Shown piece after piece: positions 9,016-20,191 of a DNA stretch of 64,000 bases (the first letter of the stretch is position 1; every line of letters starts with the position of its first letter). A program made the translations under genes and the position numbers. A model generated the notes under the pieces. That model made no database searches. It was not told where the DNA came from and saw nothing but the letters and a program-made list of their open reading frames with translations. Origin of the DNA: an uncultured Pelagibacteraceae bacterium (lineage in GTDB: Bacteria > Pseudomonadota > Alphaproteobacteria > Pelagibacterales > Pelagibacteraceae); contig CACPEZ010000001.1 in assembly GCA_902633125.1 (NCBI GenBank), positions 1 through 64,000 on the forward strand, read 5' to 3'.

Positions 9016-9807
9016 TTAACTTCCCCAAATGTAAATAGCTGCAAATAAGAACAACCAGACAACGTCAACAAAGTGCCAGTACCAAGCAGCAGCCTCGAAA
9101 CCAAAGTGATGTTCTTTAGTAAAATGTCCTAATTTACCTCTCCATAAGCAAACCGCTAAGAAAATAGTCCCAACTAAAACATGGAAACCATGAAAGCCTG
9201 TGGCCATATAGAATGTAGCTCCATAAATATGACCTGAAAAACTAAATGTAGCGTGTTGGTATTCGTATATTTGCAATAACGTAAAAAATGCTCCTAAAAT
9301 TACTGTACAGATTAGACCATTTATAAATCCTTTTCTATCATCCTCTAATAAAGAATGGTGTGCCCAAGTTACTGTTGTACCAGATAAAAGTAGGACAAGA
9401 GTATTTATAAGTGGGATGTCCCATGGATCAAAAGTTTCAATATCTTTTGGTGGCCACACATTTCCCATGAATTCATTTGGAAACAAACTTGCATCAAAGT
9501 ATGCCCAAAACCATGCAACAAAAAACATTACTTCAGAAGCAATAAATAATGTCATTCCATATCTATGATGAATTTGAACAACAGGTGTATGATGACCTTT
9601 GTGCTCAGCTTCGATTACAACATCTCTGAACCACATAAAGGCACAATAAATTATAAGTAAAAAACCTAAAACCATTGCCCACATAACTTTACTGTGAAAA
9701 TAATAAACAGATCCAACAGCTGTAACTAGTGTTGCTATAGATGTAGCTAAAGGCCAAGGACTAGGGTCAACTAAATGATAATCATGTTTTTGACCTGATG
9801 CAGACAT
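9016..9807 (-). CDS. ctaE: Cytochrome c oxidase subunit III
   Basis: This is a structural subunit of the aa3-type terminal oxidase, which stabilises subunit I and its proton uptake. The 263-residue protein has seven hydrophobic segments and typical motifs: HDYHLVDPSPWPL at the start, the Glu-containing FIASEVMFFVAWFWAYF, and FHGFHVLVGTIFL followed by EAAAWYWHFVDVVWLFLF. It is preceded by ctaG with a five-base gap. The sequence is highly conserved, so the assignment is firm. Confidence 0.97.
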   Translation of the reverse strand: MSASGQKHDYHLVDPSPWPLATSIATLVTAVGSVYYFHSKVMWAMVLGFLLIIYCAFMWFRDVVIEAEHKGHHTPVVQIHHRYGMTLFIASEVMFFVAWFWAYFDASLFPNEFMGNVWPPKDIETFDPWDIPLINTLVLLLSGTTVTWAHHSLLEDDRKGFINGLICTVILGAFFTLLQIYEYQHATFSFSGHIYGATFYMATGFHGFHVLVGTIFLAVCLWRGKLGHFTKEHHFGFEAAAWYWHFVDVVWLFLFAAIYIWGS

Positions 9808-9812
9808 TTATT

Positions 9813-10361
9813 TTAACTCTCTTTTTTTTCGTTTTTATAATATTCAGATGAGAAAAAAGTATATGACATAGTAACATCTTCAACTCTAGATGTTTTTGGA
9901 TCATTTACTAATTCTGGATCTAGGTAAAAAACCAGGGTGTAACTTGCTTTTTCCCCCGGATCTAATGTTTGTTTTTCAAAGCAAAAACAGCCTAATTTAT
10001 TAAAATATGCTCCAAATGATGATGGAGAAACATTATATGTAGCTACAGCAGATGAAATTTCATCTCCTTTGTTTTCCACTTCAAATTTAATTCTGTATAC
10101 CTTGCCTGGCTGAACATCCATTGTTTTTTGATCAACATCAAAATTCCAATCAAGAGCACTATTAACGTTAGTATCTAATCTTACATTTATTTTTTTATCT
10201 AAAACTATATTAGGAGCCTCTTTAGATATTTGTGTTGTTCCACCAAAGCCAGTTACTCTGCAAAATAAATCATACAAAGGCACTGCTGCAAAAGATAATC
10301 CCAACATAAAGACAAAAATTCCTGCAAGAATTAGTGGAGTTAAAGTATTTTTTTTAATCAT
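9813..10361 (-). CDS. ctaG: Cytochrome c oxidase assembly protein CtaG/Cox11
   Basis: Cox11 delivers copper to the CuB site of subunit I. The 182 residues contain one N-terminal membrane helix (about residues 9-30), then YDLFCRVTGFGGTTQ and the copper-binding LGCFCFEKQTLDPGE motif with its Cys-x-Cys pair. The family's conserved VDPEL-like segment is present as YLDPELV. The start overlaps the stop of the preceding mini-gene by four bases (ATGA type), consistent with coupled translation. Confidence 0.95.
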   Translation of the reverse strand: MIKKNTLTPLILAGIFVFMLGLSFAAVPLYDLFCRVTGFGGTTQISKEAPNIVLDKKINVRLDTNVNSALDWNFDVDQKTMDVQPGKVYRIKFEVENKGDEISSAVATYNVSPSSFGAYFNKLGCFCFEKQTLDPGEKASYTLVFYLDPELVNDPKTSRVEDVTMSYTFFSSEYYKNEKKES

Positions 10362-10483
10362 AGAGGTCTTTCAAATACTCCAATATTAAATAGTGTAAAA
10401 ATGAATAAGAAAATTATAAATGCAACCAAACCAACTGCTGTCCATAAATTTTTCTTTTTTAATTTCTGATCTTTGACTATCAT
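10358..10483 (-). CDS. CoxF-like single-helix mini-protein
   Basis: This 41-residue ORF fits exactly between ctaB and ctaG, with four-base overlaps at both ends. The protein has a basic N-terminus (MIVKDQKLKKKNLW), one hydrophobic helix (about residues 14-35) and a short tail FERPL. Position and architecture match the small CoxF-type proteins found between ctaB and ctaG in alphaproteobacterial oxidase operons. The role is probably in oxidase assembly, but that rests on context and not on a recognisable catalytic motif. Confidence 0.75.
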   Translation of the reverse strand: MIVKDQKLKKKNLWTAVGLVAFIIFLFIFTLFNIGVFERPL

Positions 10484-11388
10484 AAAACTTTATCCACTAA
10501 GAAAAAAACAAATATTAAAAATAAGTAAATAATTGAATAGCTGAAAATATGTCTAGCTTTCTTTATGTTAAATTTTCCAACTTTATAGTTGTAAAGCTGG
10601 TAGCAAATTAAATTATAATAAAATGTAAGTAGTAAGCTAAGTGTTAAGAATACTTCACCAACAAATCCAATGTAATATGGGAAAACAATTGTAGGTATCA
10701 TTAACAAAGAATAAATTAGAATATTCTTTTTAGTATCTTGAATTCCATTAGTTACTGGAAGCATTGGAATGCCTGCTTTTTTATAATCATCAGCTTTGTA
10801 TAAGCTTAATGCCCAAAAGTGTGATGGTGTCCAAAAGAAAATTATAAAGAAAAAAGCAATCGACTCCAACGAAATAGAATTTGTTGCTATTGCCCATCCA
10901 ATTACTGGTGGTAAAGCTCCTGATGCTCCACCTATAACAATATTTTGTGGAGTTTTTCTTTTTAACCAGATTGTATAAACAAATACGTAAAATAAGATCG
11001 TAAACAATAATAGAAATGCTGATAAAGCATTTGTAACAAAGTATAAGCTTACAACTGAAATAACTGAGAGAGATGTTCCAAAATATAATGCTTGGTTTCT
11101 GTTCAGCTTTCCTCTTGGAATTGGACGTAAGCACGTTCTAGACATTAATTTATCTAAGTCAGCTTCATACCACATGTTAAGTGCTCCTGCTGCTCCAGCA
11201 CCAAAGGCTACAATTAATATCCCAATCACTGATTGTTGAAACGAAACTGAAGTAGGAGCTGTTAATAGACCAACTGCACAAGTGAAGATAACAAGAGACA
11301 TTACCCTTGGTTTCATTAATTTTAATAATTCAGGAATTATACCTAATTCGTAATATGATTTTTTTACTTTAGAATACGTCGTAGCCAT
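10480..11388 (-). CDS. ctaB: Protoheme IX farnesyltransferase (heme O synthase)
   Basis: CtaB transfers a farnesyl group to heme b to give heme O, the precursor of heme a in the oxidase. The 302-residue polytopic membrane protein has the two Asp-rich UbiA-superfamily motifs: NMWYEADLDKLMSRT near residue 72 and YKADDYKKAGIPMLPV near residue 197. About nine membrane helices are visible. It lies 26 bases after ctaD and overlaps the CoxF-like gene. The call is firm because of the motifs and the operon position. Confidence 0.96.
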   Translation of the reverse strand: MATTYSKVKKSYYELGIIPELLKLMKPRVMSLVIFTCAVGLLTAPTSVSFQQSVIGILIVAFGAGAAGALNMWYEADLDKLMSRTCLRPIPRGKLNRNQALYFGTSLSVISVVSLYFVTNALSAFLLLFTILFYVFVYTIWLKRKTPQNIVIGGASGALPPVIGWAIATNSISLESIAFFFIIFFWTPSHFWALSLYKADDYKKAGIPMLPVTNGIQDTKKNILIYSLLMIPTIVFPYYIGFVGEVFLTLSLLLTFYYNLICYQLYNYKVGKFNIKKARHIFSYSIIYLFLIFVFFLVDKVL

Positions 11389-11414
11389 TTTAATTTTTAT
11401 ATCTTAAGACGTTA

Positions 11415-13864
<2,450 letters not shown>

Positions 13865-13923
13865 TTGTTTTCTATATAGATCGAAAATATTATAAAAAAT
13901 ACTAGAGAATTCGCGACAATTTA

Positions 13924-14622
13924 TCAATTTTGCAAATAATTGATCACAGATAACGCCGATATAACCGCAGTTTCAGACCTTAAAATGTTATCGCTTAGTT
14001 TTATCGATTGAGACCCTTTAAAGTTTAGAATCTTTTTAATTTCTTCAGCTGAATAATCCCCTTCAGGACCAATTAAAAGACAATTTGGTTTTGAATTTGA
14101 AATTTTAATTTTTTTATTATTCGTATTTAAATCTCCAAAAATTAAATTGATATCTGAATTGTTAGACAGGAATTTATCTAATGATTGAGGTTTTTCAATT
14201 GAAGGAATATTTATTCTATTACTTTGCTCACACGATTCTATAACTATTTTATTTAGTCTCTCATTATTTATTTTTCTAACAATTGTCCTTTCAGAAATAA
14301 TTGGTACAAATTTTGTTACACCAAGCTCAGTTGCTTTTTGTATCATGAAGTTAAAATAATTTGATTTAATGGGTGAGAAGGCCAACCAAATATCTTGCTC
14401 TTTATCTTTTTGTCTTAACTGTTCAATAACCTTGAAATTTAAGCTGCTTTTTGAAATTTCAGTTACAATTGACTTCCATTCTCCAAATTTATTAAAAACG
14501 GAAAAAGTTTCTCCTTGTTTAATCCTCATTACTTTCAATAAATAATGTGACTGAGACTTAGTTAAATTAGTTTCTAAATTAATTGATAATTTTTCTGGAT
14601 AAAATATTCTAATATTGCTCAT
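13924..14622 (-). CDS. rsmE: 16S rRNA m3U1498 methyltransferase RsmE
   Basis: RsmE methylates N3 of U1498 in 16S rRNA using SAM. The 232-residue protein has the N-terminal PUA-like domain (SHYLLKVMRIKQGE) and the SPOUT C-terminal domain with the trefoil-knot motifs LLIGPEGDYSAEE and IKLSDNILRSETAVISAL, the latter being the family signature (LG.RILR.ETA). It is the only gene between the oxidase operon and the divergent HAD gene, with an 17-base gap to the latter's start. Confidence 0.93.
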   Translation of the reverse strand: MSNIRIFYPEKLSINLETNLTKSQSHYLLKVMRIKQGETFSVFNKFGEWKSIVTEISKSSLNFKVIEQLRQKDKEQDIWLAFSPIKSNYFNFMIQKATELGVTKFVPIISERTIVRKINNERLNKIVIESCEQSNRINIPSIEKPQSLDKFLSNNSDINLIFGDLNTNNKKIKISNSKPNCLLIGPEGDYSAEEIKKILNFKGSQSIKLSDNILRSETAVISALSVINYLQN

Positions 14623-14639
14623 TATATTTAAATTAATTT

Positions 14640-15302
14640 ATGAAAAAAATTAAAGCAATCATATTTGATGCATACGGCACCCTATTTGATGTTAATTCTG
14701 CAGCTGAAAAATGTAAGGAAAAATTAGGAGATAAATGGGAAGGATTTGCTAATTATTGGAGAACTACACAGCTTGAATATACTTGGCTTAGAAGTTTAAT
14801 GAGAAGACACAAAGATTTTTGGCAAATCACTGAAGATAGTTTGGATAAATCTATGAATTTTTACAATATTGATAATTCAATGAGATCAGAACTATTAAAT
14901 TTATATAAAGTGCTTTCACCATTTACAGAAGTAAGGGATACTTTAAAAAAATTAAAACAATCAAATTATAAATTAGCAATTCTATCAAATGGTACACCTG
15001 ACCTTTTAAATGAACTTGTAGTTAGCAATCAATTAAAAGATATTTTTGATGATATTTTTTCTGTAGAAGAAGCTGGTATTTTTAAACCAGATTCAAAAGT
15101 ATATGATCTTCCAATAAATAAATACAATATTGAAAAGAATGAAGTTTTATTCTTAAGTGCAAATACATGGGATGTATCTGGCGCAGGGAATTATGGATAC
15201 AACACTGTTTGGGTGAACAGAAACAATAATATTTTTGATAAATTAGATTTTGAACCTAACCAACAGATAAGTAATTTATCAGAATTGCTTGATTTAATTT
15301 AG
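14640..15302 (+). CDS. Haloacid dehalogenase type II (HAD, L-2-haloacid type)
   Basis: This is a HAD-fold hydrolase of the L-2-haloacid dehalogenase branch, 220 residues. The residues known to be catalytic in the characterised L-DEX enzymes all appear in place: Asp10 and Thr14 in FDAYGTLFD, Arg41 in NYWRTTQ, Ser116-Asn117 in LSNGTPD, Lys149 and Tyr155 in IFKPDSKVYD, and Ser173, Asn175, Asp178 in SANTWDVSGA. That supports real dehalogenation of 2-haloacids, but the substrate in the cell is unknown. It is followed 11 bases later by a pirin and then a quinone oxidoreductase on the same strand. Confidence 0.88.
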   Translation: MKKIKAIIFDAYGTLFDVNSAAEKCKEKLGDKWEGFANYWRTTQLEYTWLRSLMRRHKDFWQITEDSLDKSMNFYNIDNSMRSELLNLYKVLSPFTEVRDTLKKLKQSNYKLAILSNGTPDLLNELVVSNQLKDIFDDIFSVEEAGIFKPDSKVYDLPINKYNIEKNEVLFLSANTWDVSGAGNYGYNTVWVNRNNNIFDKLDFEPNQQISNLSELLDLI

Positions 15303-15313
15303 ATATATCCTAT

Positions 15314-16159
15314 ATGAACAACATGATAAATATCGAAGTAGAAAAAATTATAGATCCAACACCAGCATCAGATGGTGCAGGAGTTAAATTGAAAAGAAGT
15401 ATTGGTGTTGAACCAAATTATTATGATCCATTTTTAATGTTAGATGAATTTGGATCAGAAAATAAAGATGATTATATTGCAGGCTTTCCTCCTCATCCAC
15501 ACAGAGGAATTGAAACAGTTACATACATGTTAGCTGGGAGTTTTGAACATAAAGATAGTACAGGTGGTCAAGGAAAAATGACTGCAGGAGATGTGCAATG
15601 GATGAAAACTGGTAGTGGAATAATTCATTCTGAAATGCCAGCTATGAACGATGGAAAACTTCATGGTTTTCAATTATGGATTAATATGCCTGCTAGCGAA
15701 AAGATGAGCAAACCAGAATACCATTATATTGACTCTGATAAAATGAGCACACATAAGGACGAAGATAAATTTATAAAAGTAATAGCTGGAAAGTTTGAAA
15801 ATTCAGAAGGTCCAATAAAAAAACACAATGTCGATCCAATTTATTTTGATGTAGAATTAAATGAAAGTAAAATTTTTAATCATCAAGTTCCATCCACACA
15901 CAATTCATTCATATATTTAATTGAAGGTGAGATAGAAATTGGAAACAATAAACATGAAAATGTTAAAGACTCTACTTTAATTTTATTATCTAAAGGTGAA
16001 AACTTAAAAGTAACTGCTTTAACAAACGCTAAATTTTTACTAATATCTGGAAAACCAATAGGAGAACAGATTGCAAGAGGTGGTCCATTCGTCATGAATA
16101 CTAAACAAGAAATACTTCAAGCAATTGATGATTACCATAACGGTAATTTCGTAAAGTAA
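15314..16159 (+). CDS. Pirin family protein
   Basis: Pirins are bicupin proteins that bind a metal; some act as quercetin 2,3-dioxygenases and others as redox-sensing regulators. The 281 residues carry the N-terminal cupin metal-site motifs PHPHRGIETVTYML (near residue 56) and KTGSGIIHSEMP (near residue 97), followed by the C-terminal pirin domain ending with GGPFVMNT. Length is normal for the family. It sits between the HAD enzyme and the quinone oxidoreductase with gaps of 11 and 2 bases, so they likely share a transcript. The substrate is unknown. Confidence 0.92.
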   Translation: MNNMINIEVEKIIDPTPASDGAGVKLKRSIGVEPNYYDPFLMLDEFGSENKDDYIAGFPPHPHRGIETVTYMLAGSFEHKDSTGGQGKMTAGDVQWMKTGSGIIHSEMPAMNDGKLHGFQLWINMPASEKMSKPEYHYIDSDKMSTHKDEDKFIKVIAGKFENSEGPIKKHNVDPIYFDVELNESKIFNHQVPSTHNSFIYLIEGEIEIGNNKHENVKDSTLILLSKGENLKVTALTNAKFLLISGKPIGEQIARGGPFVMNTKQEILQAIDDYHNGNFVK

Positions 16160-16161
16160 AT

Positions 16162-17133
16162 ATGAAAGCTATAAGATTTGAAAAGTTTGGTGGTCCAGAA
16201 GTCTTAGAATACAAGGATATTGAAATCGGTAAACCTGGTCCAAAGGAAGTTCTTGTTAAAAATTTGTCAGTCGGACTTAATTATATTGATGTTTACCATC
16301 GTACAGGTTTATATCCGATTGAATTACCAAGTGGACTTGGATTAGAAGCATCTGGAGTAGTTGAAGAAATTGGCTCTGAAGTAAGTCTTTTTAAAATTGG
16401 AGATCGAGTAAGTCATGCATCTGCTCCAATAAGTGGATACTCAGAAAAACAAATAATGCCCGAAGAAAAATTAGTTGCGGTGCCAGAAGGTATTTCGGAT
16501 GAAATAGCTTCATGTATTTTATTGAAAGGCATAACATCAGAATATTTATTACATAGGTCATATGCCGTAAAAAAAGGAGATAAAGTTTTATTTCATGCTG
16601 CAGCTGGTGGTGTTGGTCAAATATTATGCCAGTGGGCTAATGCATTAGGATGTGAAGTCATTGGAACAGTCGGATCTAAAGAAAAAGTTGAAATAGCAAA
16701 AAAAAATGGGTGTCATCATGTAATTAATTATACAGATCATAATTTTGTGGAAGAAGTTGAAAAAATAGTAGGTAAAAACGGAGTAGATGTTGTCTATGAT
16801 GGTGTTGGAGCAAAAACTTTTGAGGGATCAATAGAGTGTTTAAAAATTAGAGGGATGATGGTAGCATTTGGAAATGCATCTGGATATGTTCACACTATAG
16901 ATGTCAAAAAACATATAAATACAAAAGGTCTTTTTTTTACAAGACCGTCAATAATGCATTATACAATTACAAGAGATGAATTAGAAAATTCTGCTAAATT
17001 AGTTTTCGATGCATTTCTGTCAGGGAAAATAAAAATTGAAGTTTCTAAAAAATATAAATTAAGTGAAGCTAAACAAGCTCACATAGATTTAGAGAATAGG
17101 GTTTTAACAGGACCAGCAGTTATTATTCCTTAA
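16162..17133 (+). CDS. NADPH:quinone oxidoreductase, Qor/zeta-crystallin type
   Basis: This is a zinc-independent medium-chain dehydrogenase, 323 residues, likely to reduce quinones or alpha,beta-unsaturated carbonyls with NADPH. Motifs include the N-terminal GLNYIDVYHRTGLYP, LPSGLGLEASGVVEEIG, and the nucleotide-binding HAAAGGVGQILCQWA near residue 147. The zinc-binding cysteines of alcohol dehydrogenases are absent, as expected. The 3' end overlaps the convergent DUF2721 gene by 11 bases. The exact substrate is not determinable. Confidence 0.9.
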   Translation: MKAIRFEKFGGPEVLEYKDIEIGKPGPKEVLVKNLSVGLNYIDVYHRTGLYPIELPSGLGLEASGVVEEIGSEVSLFKIGDRVSHASAPISGYSEKQIMPEEKLVAVPEGISDEIASCILLKGITSEYLLHRSYAVKKGDKVLFHAAAGGVGQILCQWANALGCEVIGTVGSKEKVEIAKKNGCHHVINYTDHNFVEEVEKIVGKNGVDVVYDGVGAKTFEGSIECLKIRGMMVAFGNASGYVHTIDVKKHINTKGLFFTRPSIMHYTITRDELENSAKLVFDAFLSGKIKIEVSKKYKLSEAKQAHIDLENRVLTGPAVIIP

Positions 17134-17530
17134 ATTGATCATCCATATCTGAAAGATGAAGTCTTAACGCTCTAGTGGAGATTTGTATTTCTCTTATAAA
17201 AAATATTATTGATACCATCATGGATAAACAACAAGAGCCAAAAATTATTCTAGCTAAAAAATATGTCTCTAAATAAAGGGCAAAAACTGTAAGCATATTA
17301 AATAAGAAACCAAATGCTGCAAAAAGTATAGTAATTCTTAAATTTTTTACTCTATCATTTAAATTAATTAGCTGCTGCTTCCACTCTGGTGGAGTATGCT
17401 TTTCAAAAACATATTCGTCGTGTATTTTTCTAATCAAACCGCTTAATGTATGAAATCTATTACTATAGACAGCCATAATCAAAGGAATGGCGGGAAACAT
17501 TAATGCGGTAACAGTGTAATCAATATTCAT
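17123..17530 (-). CDS. DUF2721 membrane protein
   Basis: This 135-residue protein has three hydrophobic segments (about residues 5-22, 70-90 and 93-113) and matches the general layout of DUF2721 proteins: an N-terminal MFPAIPLIMAVYSNRFHTL segment followed by a charged linker with EWKQQLINLNDRVKNLR and two helices. Function is unknown. It is transcribed toward qor and away from ubiA, with a 49-base divergent gap to ubiA. Confidence 0.8.
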   Translation of the reverse strand: MNIDYTVTALMFPAIPLIMAVYSNRFHTLSGLIRKIHDEYVFEKHTPPEWKQQLINLNDRVKNLRITILFAAFGFLFNMLTVFALYLETYFLARIIFGSCCLSMMVSIIFFIREIQISTRALRLHLSDMDDQFKE

Positions 17531-17579
17531 GCGAATCAGTTTGATTATGAATCTACGCTTTGTTATTTACAAGTAAATT

Positions 17580-18449
17580 ATGTCTGAAAAGGTCAAAATT
17601 TTTATTGAATTAACAAGACTTAATAAACCAATTGGTTTCATGCTTCTATTTTGGCCATGTGTTTGGGGTTTAACAATTTCATATGATTTTTCTCTTTCTT
17701 TAAATACTTATTTTATTTATGCTTTTTTATTTTTTTCTGGATCTGTCCTAATGAGATCAGCAGGATGTATTGTTAACGATATAAGTGATAGAAAAATTGA
17801 CAAGTTAGTCGAAAGAACAAAAAATAGACCAATAGCGTCAGAAAAAATTTCCGTATTTAATGCTGCAATATATGCTGCAATCTTATGTTTAATCGCGTTT
17901 TTAGTTTTGATAAATTTTAATAAATTTACCATTTATATGGCTCTTCTTTCAATGCCCCTGGCTTTTACATACCCATTAATGAAAAGATTTACTTACTGGC
18001 CTCAACTTTTTTTAGGTATTACTTTTAATTACGGTCTAGTTTTGGCATGGATATCCATTCAAAATGAAGTTTCTATAGTACCAATTATATTTTATTTAGG
18101 AGCCACATTTTGGACATTAGGTTACGACACAATATATGGATATCAAGATATTAATGATGATGAAATAATTGGAGTTAAATCAACATCGATTAAATTTAAA
18201 AATAACCCAAAAAAATTTATATCGTTTTGTTACATTATATTTTTAATATCATTGTTTCTTGTTGGTTATAAAATGAATTTTAATTATTTATATTACATAG
18301 CTTTAATAGTGCCTTTAACTCATTTGTTAATTTTTCAATCTCTCAAATTAAAAACTGAAAGTGGGAATGACTGCTTAGCAAAATTTAAAAGTAACAATCT
18401 TTTGGGTCTTATTATTTTAATAATTTTGCTAGTAGGAAAATTAACTTAA
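17580..18449 (+). CDS. ubiA: 4-hydroxybenzoate polyprenyltransferase
   Basis: UbiA attaches the polyprenyl tail to 4-hydroxybenzoate in ubiquinone synthesis. The 289-residue membrane protein has the two Asp-rich motifs: NDISDRKIDKLVERTKNRP (near residue 66) and YDTIYGYQDINDDEIIGVKS (near residue 182). Several membrane helices separate them, and the N-terminal LTRLNKPIGFMLLFWP is typical. The stop overlaps the msbA start by one base, an odd operon partner functionally. Ubiquinol feeds the respiratory chain that ends in the oxidase encoded at 9016-13864. Confidence 0.94.
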   Translation: MSEKVKIFIELTRLNKPIGFMLLFWPCVWGLTISYDFSLSLNTYFIYAFLFFSGSVLMRSAGCIVNDISDRKIDKLVERTKNRPIASEKISVFNAAIYAAILCLIAFLVLINFNKFTIYMALLSMPLAFTYPLMKRFTYWPQLFLGITFNYGLVLAWISIQNEVSIVPIIFYLGATFWTLGYDTIYGYQDINDDEIIGVKSTSIKFKNNPKKFISFCYIIFLISLFLVGYKMNFNYLYYIALIVPLTHLLIFQSLKLKTESGNDCLAKFKSNNLLGLIILIILLVGKLT

Positions 18450-20191
18450 TGAAAAATATTGATATTATAAAAAGATTGTACAATGATTATACAACAAAAC
18501 ATATAAGTAAAATAATTCTTGCTATAGTGTTTTCTATTTTGGTTGCTGGCGCCACATCAGCAACAGCATGGTTACTCGACCCTGCAATAGAAAAAATTTT
18601 TATAAAAAAAGATCAAAGTTTAATTTTCATAATTCCACTTTTAATCATAATAGCTTTTGCTACAAAAGGCATATCTCTATATTTAGCAAAAGTTTTAATG
18701 ATAAAAACTGCAGAAGAAGTGAAAAAAAATATTCAAATCGATATGTTATCTTCTTTCATAAAAGCTGATACTGAAAAAATTGAAGATAAACATTCAGGAA
18801 AATATATTTCAAATCTTAACTTTGATGTAAATCAAATAACTGGGATGCTAAGTAATGCAGTTTTAAACCTATTCAAGGATGGCTTAACGCTTATTGGCTT
18901 GTTATTTGTGATGTTCTTTCAAAATTGGAGACTTTCTCTTATAGCTTTAATTATGCTTCCAATAGCTACGATAACTGCAAAAAAATTAGGAAAACGTATT
19001 ATTAAAGTTGCCACAGAAGCACAAGAAAAGTCAGGCGACTTAAATAAATATTTAATTGATCTTTTTAAAAATCATAAAATTATAAAAATTTTTCAAAGAG
19101 AGAATTATGAACATGAAAGATCAGAAAAATTCGTCAATGATCTAAAAGAAAAATCAATAAAAATTGCAACTGTTTTTATAAGATCCACTCCAATAATGGA
19201 AGTTGTAACTGGAATAATGATTGCAATATTAATTTTTTACTCAGGAAAATTAATTATGAATGACCAGCTTAGTATAAACAATTTTTTCTCTTTTTTGGCT
19301 GCTATGATGCTTGCTTATCAACCAGTAAAGTCTTTAGCAACAGTTAATGTTGCTTTTGGCCAAGGACTATCGGCAGGAAAAAGAATATTACCTATTATTG
19401 ATCAACAAAATAAAATTTCAACAAATGAAAATGGAGAAATATTAGATATAAGTAATGCATCAATAAAATTTCAAAATATTAATTTTAGTTACAAATCAAA
19501 TCTTAACAATATAGTCCTTAAAGATATTAATATTGATATAGCTGGCAAAAAAATGACAGCTTTAGTAGGCCACAGCGGATCGGGAAAATCTACAATATTA
19601 AATTTAATACCAAGAATTTATGATGCAGACTCTGGGGAAATTCTAATTGATAATCAAAAAGTACAAAAACTTAATCTTAAATCATTAAGGAAAGAAATAT
19701 CTATTGTTGATCAAAATACAACACTTTTTGATGATACTATTTTTAATAATATTAAATATGCTAAGCCAGACGCGAGTGAAGAAGAAATTTTTACAGCTGC
19801 AAAAATATCAATGTGTACAGATTTTATAGAAAAATTAGAAAATAAATTTCAGACTGTTATAGGAGAAAATGGGGTAAAATTATCGGGCGGTGAAAAGCAA
19901 AGACTTTCGATAGCGAGAGCTTTGTTAAAGGATAGCAAAATAATTCTTCTAGACGAAGCAACTTCATCTCTCGACTCTGAAACAGAAGAAAAAATACAAA
20001 AAGCTATTGAGGAATTAACAAAAAATAAAACGACAGTAGTTATTGCTCATAGACTATCAACTATTCTTAATTCAGAAAAAATTTATGTTGTTGATAAAGG
20101 TTCTGTGGAATCATCAGGGAAACATGATGATCTAATCAAAAATTCATTGCTTTATAAAAACTTCTACGAAAGACAAATAAAAAATAACTAA
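18449..20191 (+). CDS. msbA: Lipid A export ABC transporter, MsbA type
   Basis: This 580-residue half-transporter has six membrane helices in its N-terminal half (about residues 20-310) and one ATPase domain. The ATPase motifs are Walker A GHSGSGKST near residue 375, the signature LSGGEKQRLSIARALL and Walker B IILLDEATSSLD, with the H-loop VVIAHRLST. MsbA flips lipid A-core across the inner membrane. The assignment over a generic exporter rests on the run of waaA, lpxK and lpxL genes directly after it, each overlapping or abutting the next. Confidence 0.9.
   Translation: MKNIDIIKRLYNDYTTKHISKIILAIVFSILVAGATSATAWLLDPAIEKIFIKKDQSLIFIIPLLIIIAFATKGISLYLAKVLMIKTAEEVKKNIQIDMLSSFIKADTEKIEDKHSGKYISNLNFDVNQITGMLSNAVLNLFKDGLTLIGLLFVMFFQNWRLSLIALIMLPIATITAKKLGKRIIKVATEAQEKSGDLNKYLIDLFKNHKIIKIFQRENYEHERSEKFVNDLKEKSIKIATVFIRSTPIMEVVTGIMIAILIFYSGKLIMNDQLSINNFFSFLAAMMLAYQPVKSLATVNVAFGQGLSAGKRILPIIDQQNKISTNENGEILDISNASIKFQNINFSYKSNLNNIVLKDINIDIAGKKMTALVGHSGSGKSTILNLIPRIYDADSGEILIDNQKVQKLNLKSLRKEISIVDQNTTLFDDTIFNNIKYAKPDASEEEIFTAAKISMCTDFIEKLENKFQTVIGENGVKLSGGEKQRLSIARALLKDSKIILLDEATSSLDSETEEKIQKAIEELTKNKTTVVIAHRLSTILNSEKIYVVDKGSVESSGKHDDLIKNSLLYKNFYERQIKNN

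Noticed and set aside
10790-11134. A 114-residue minus-strand ORF inside ctaB
   Set aside because: It is a shifted frame within a well-conserved gene and has no coherent protein features.
13865-13927. Upstream start for cytochrome oxidase subunit II
   Set aside because: It would add 21 residues before an excellent signal peptide and overlap rsmE, so the ATG at 13864 is preferred.
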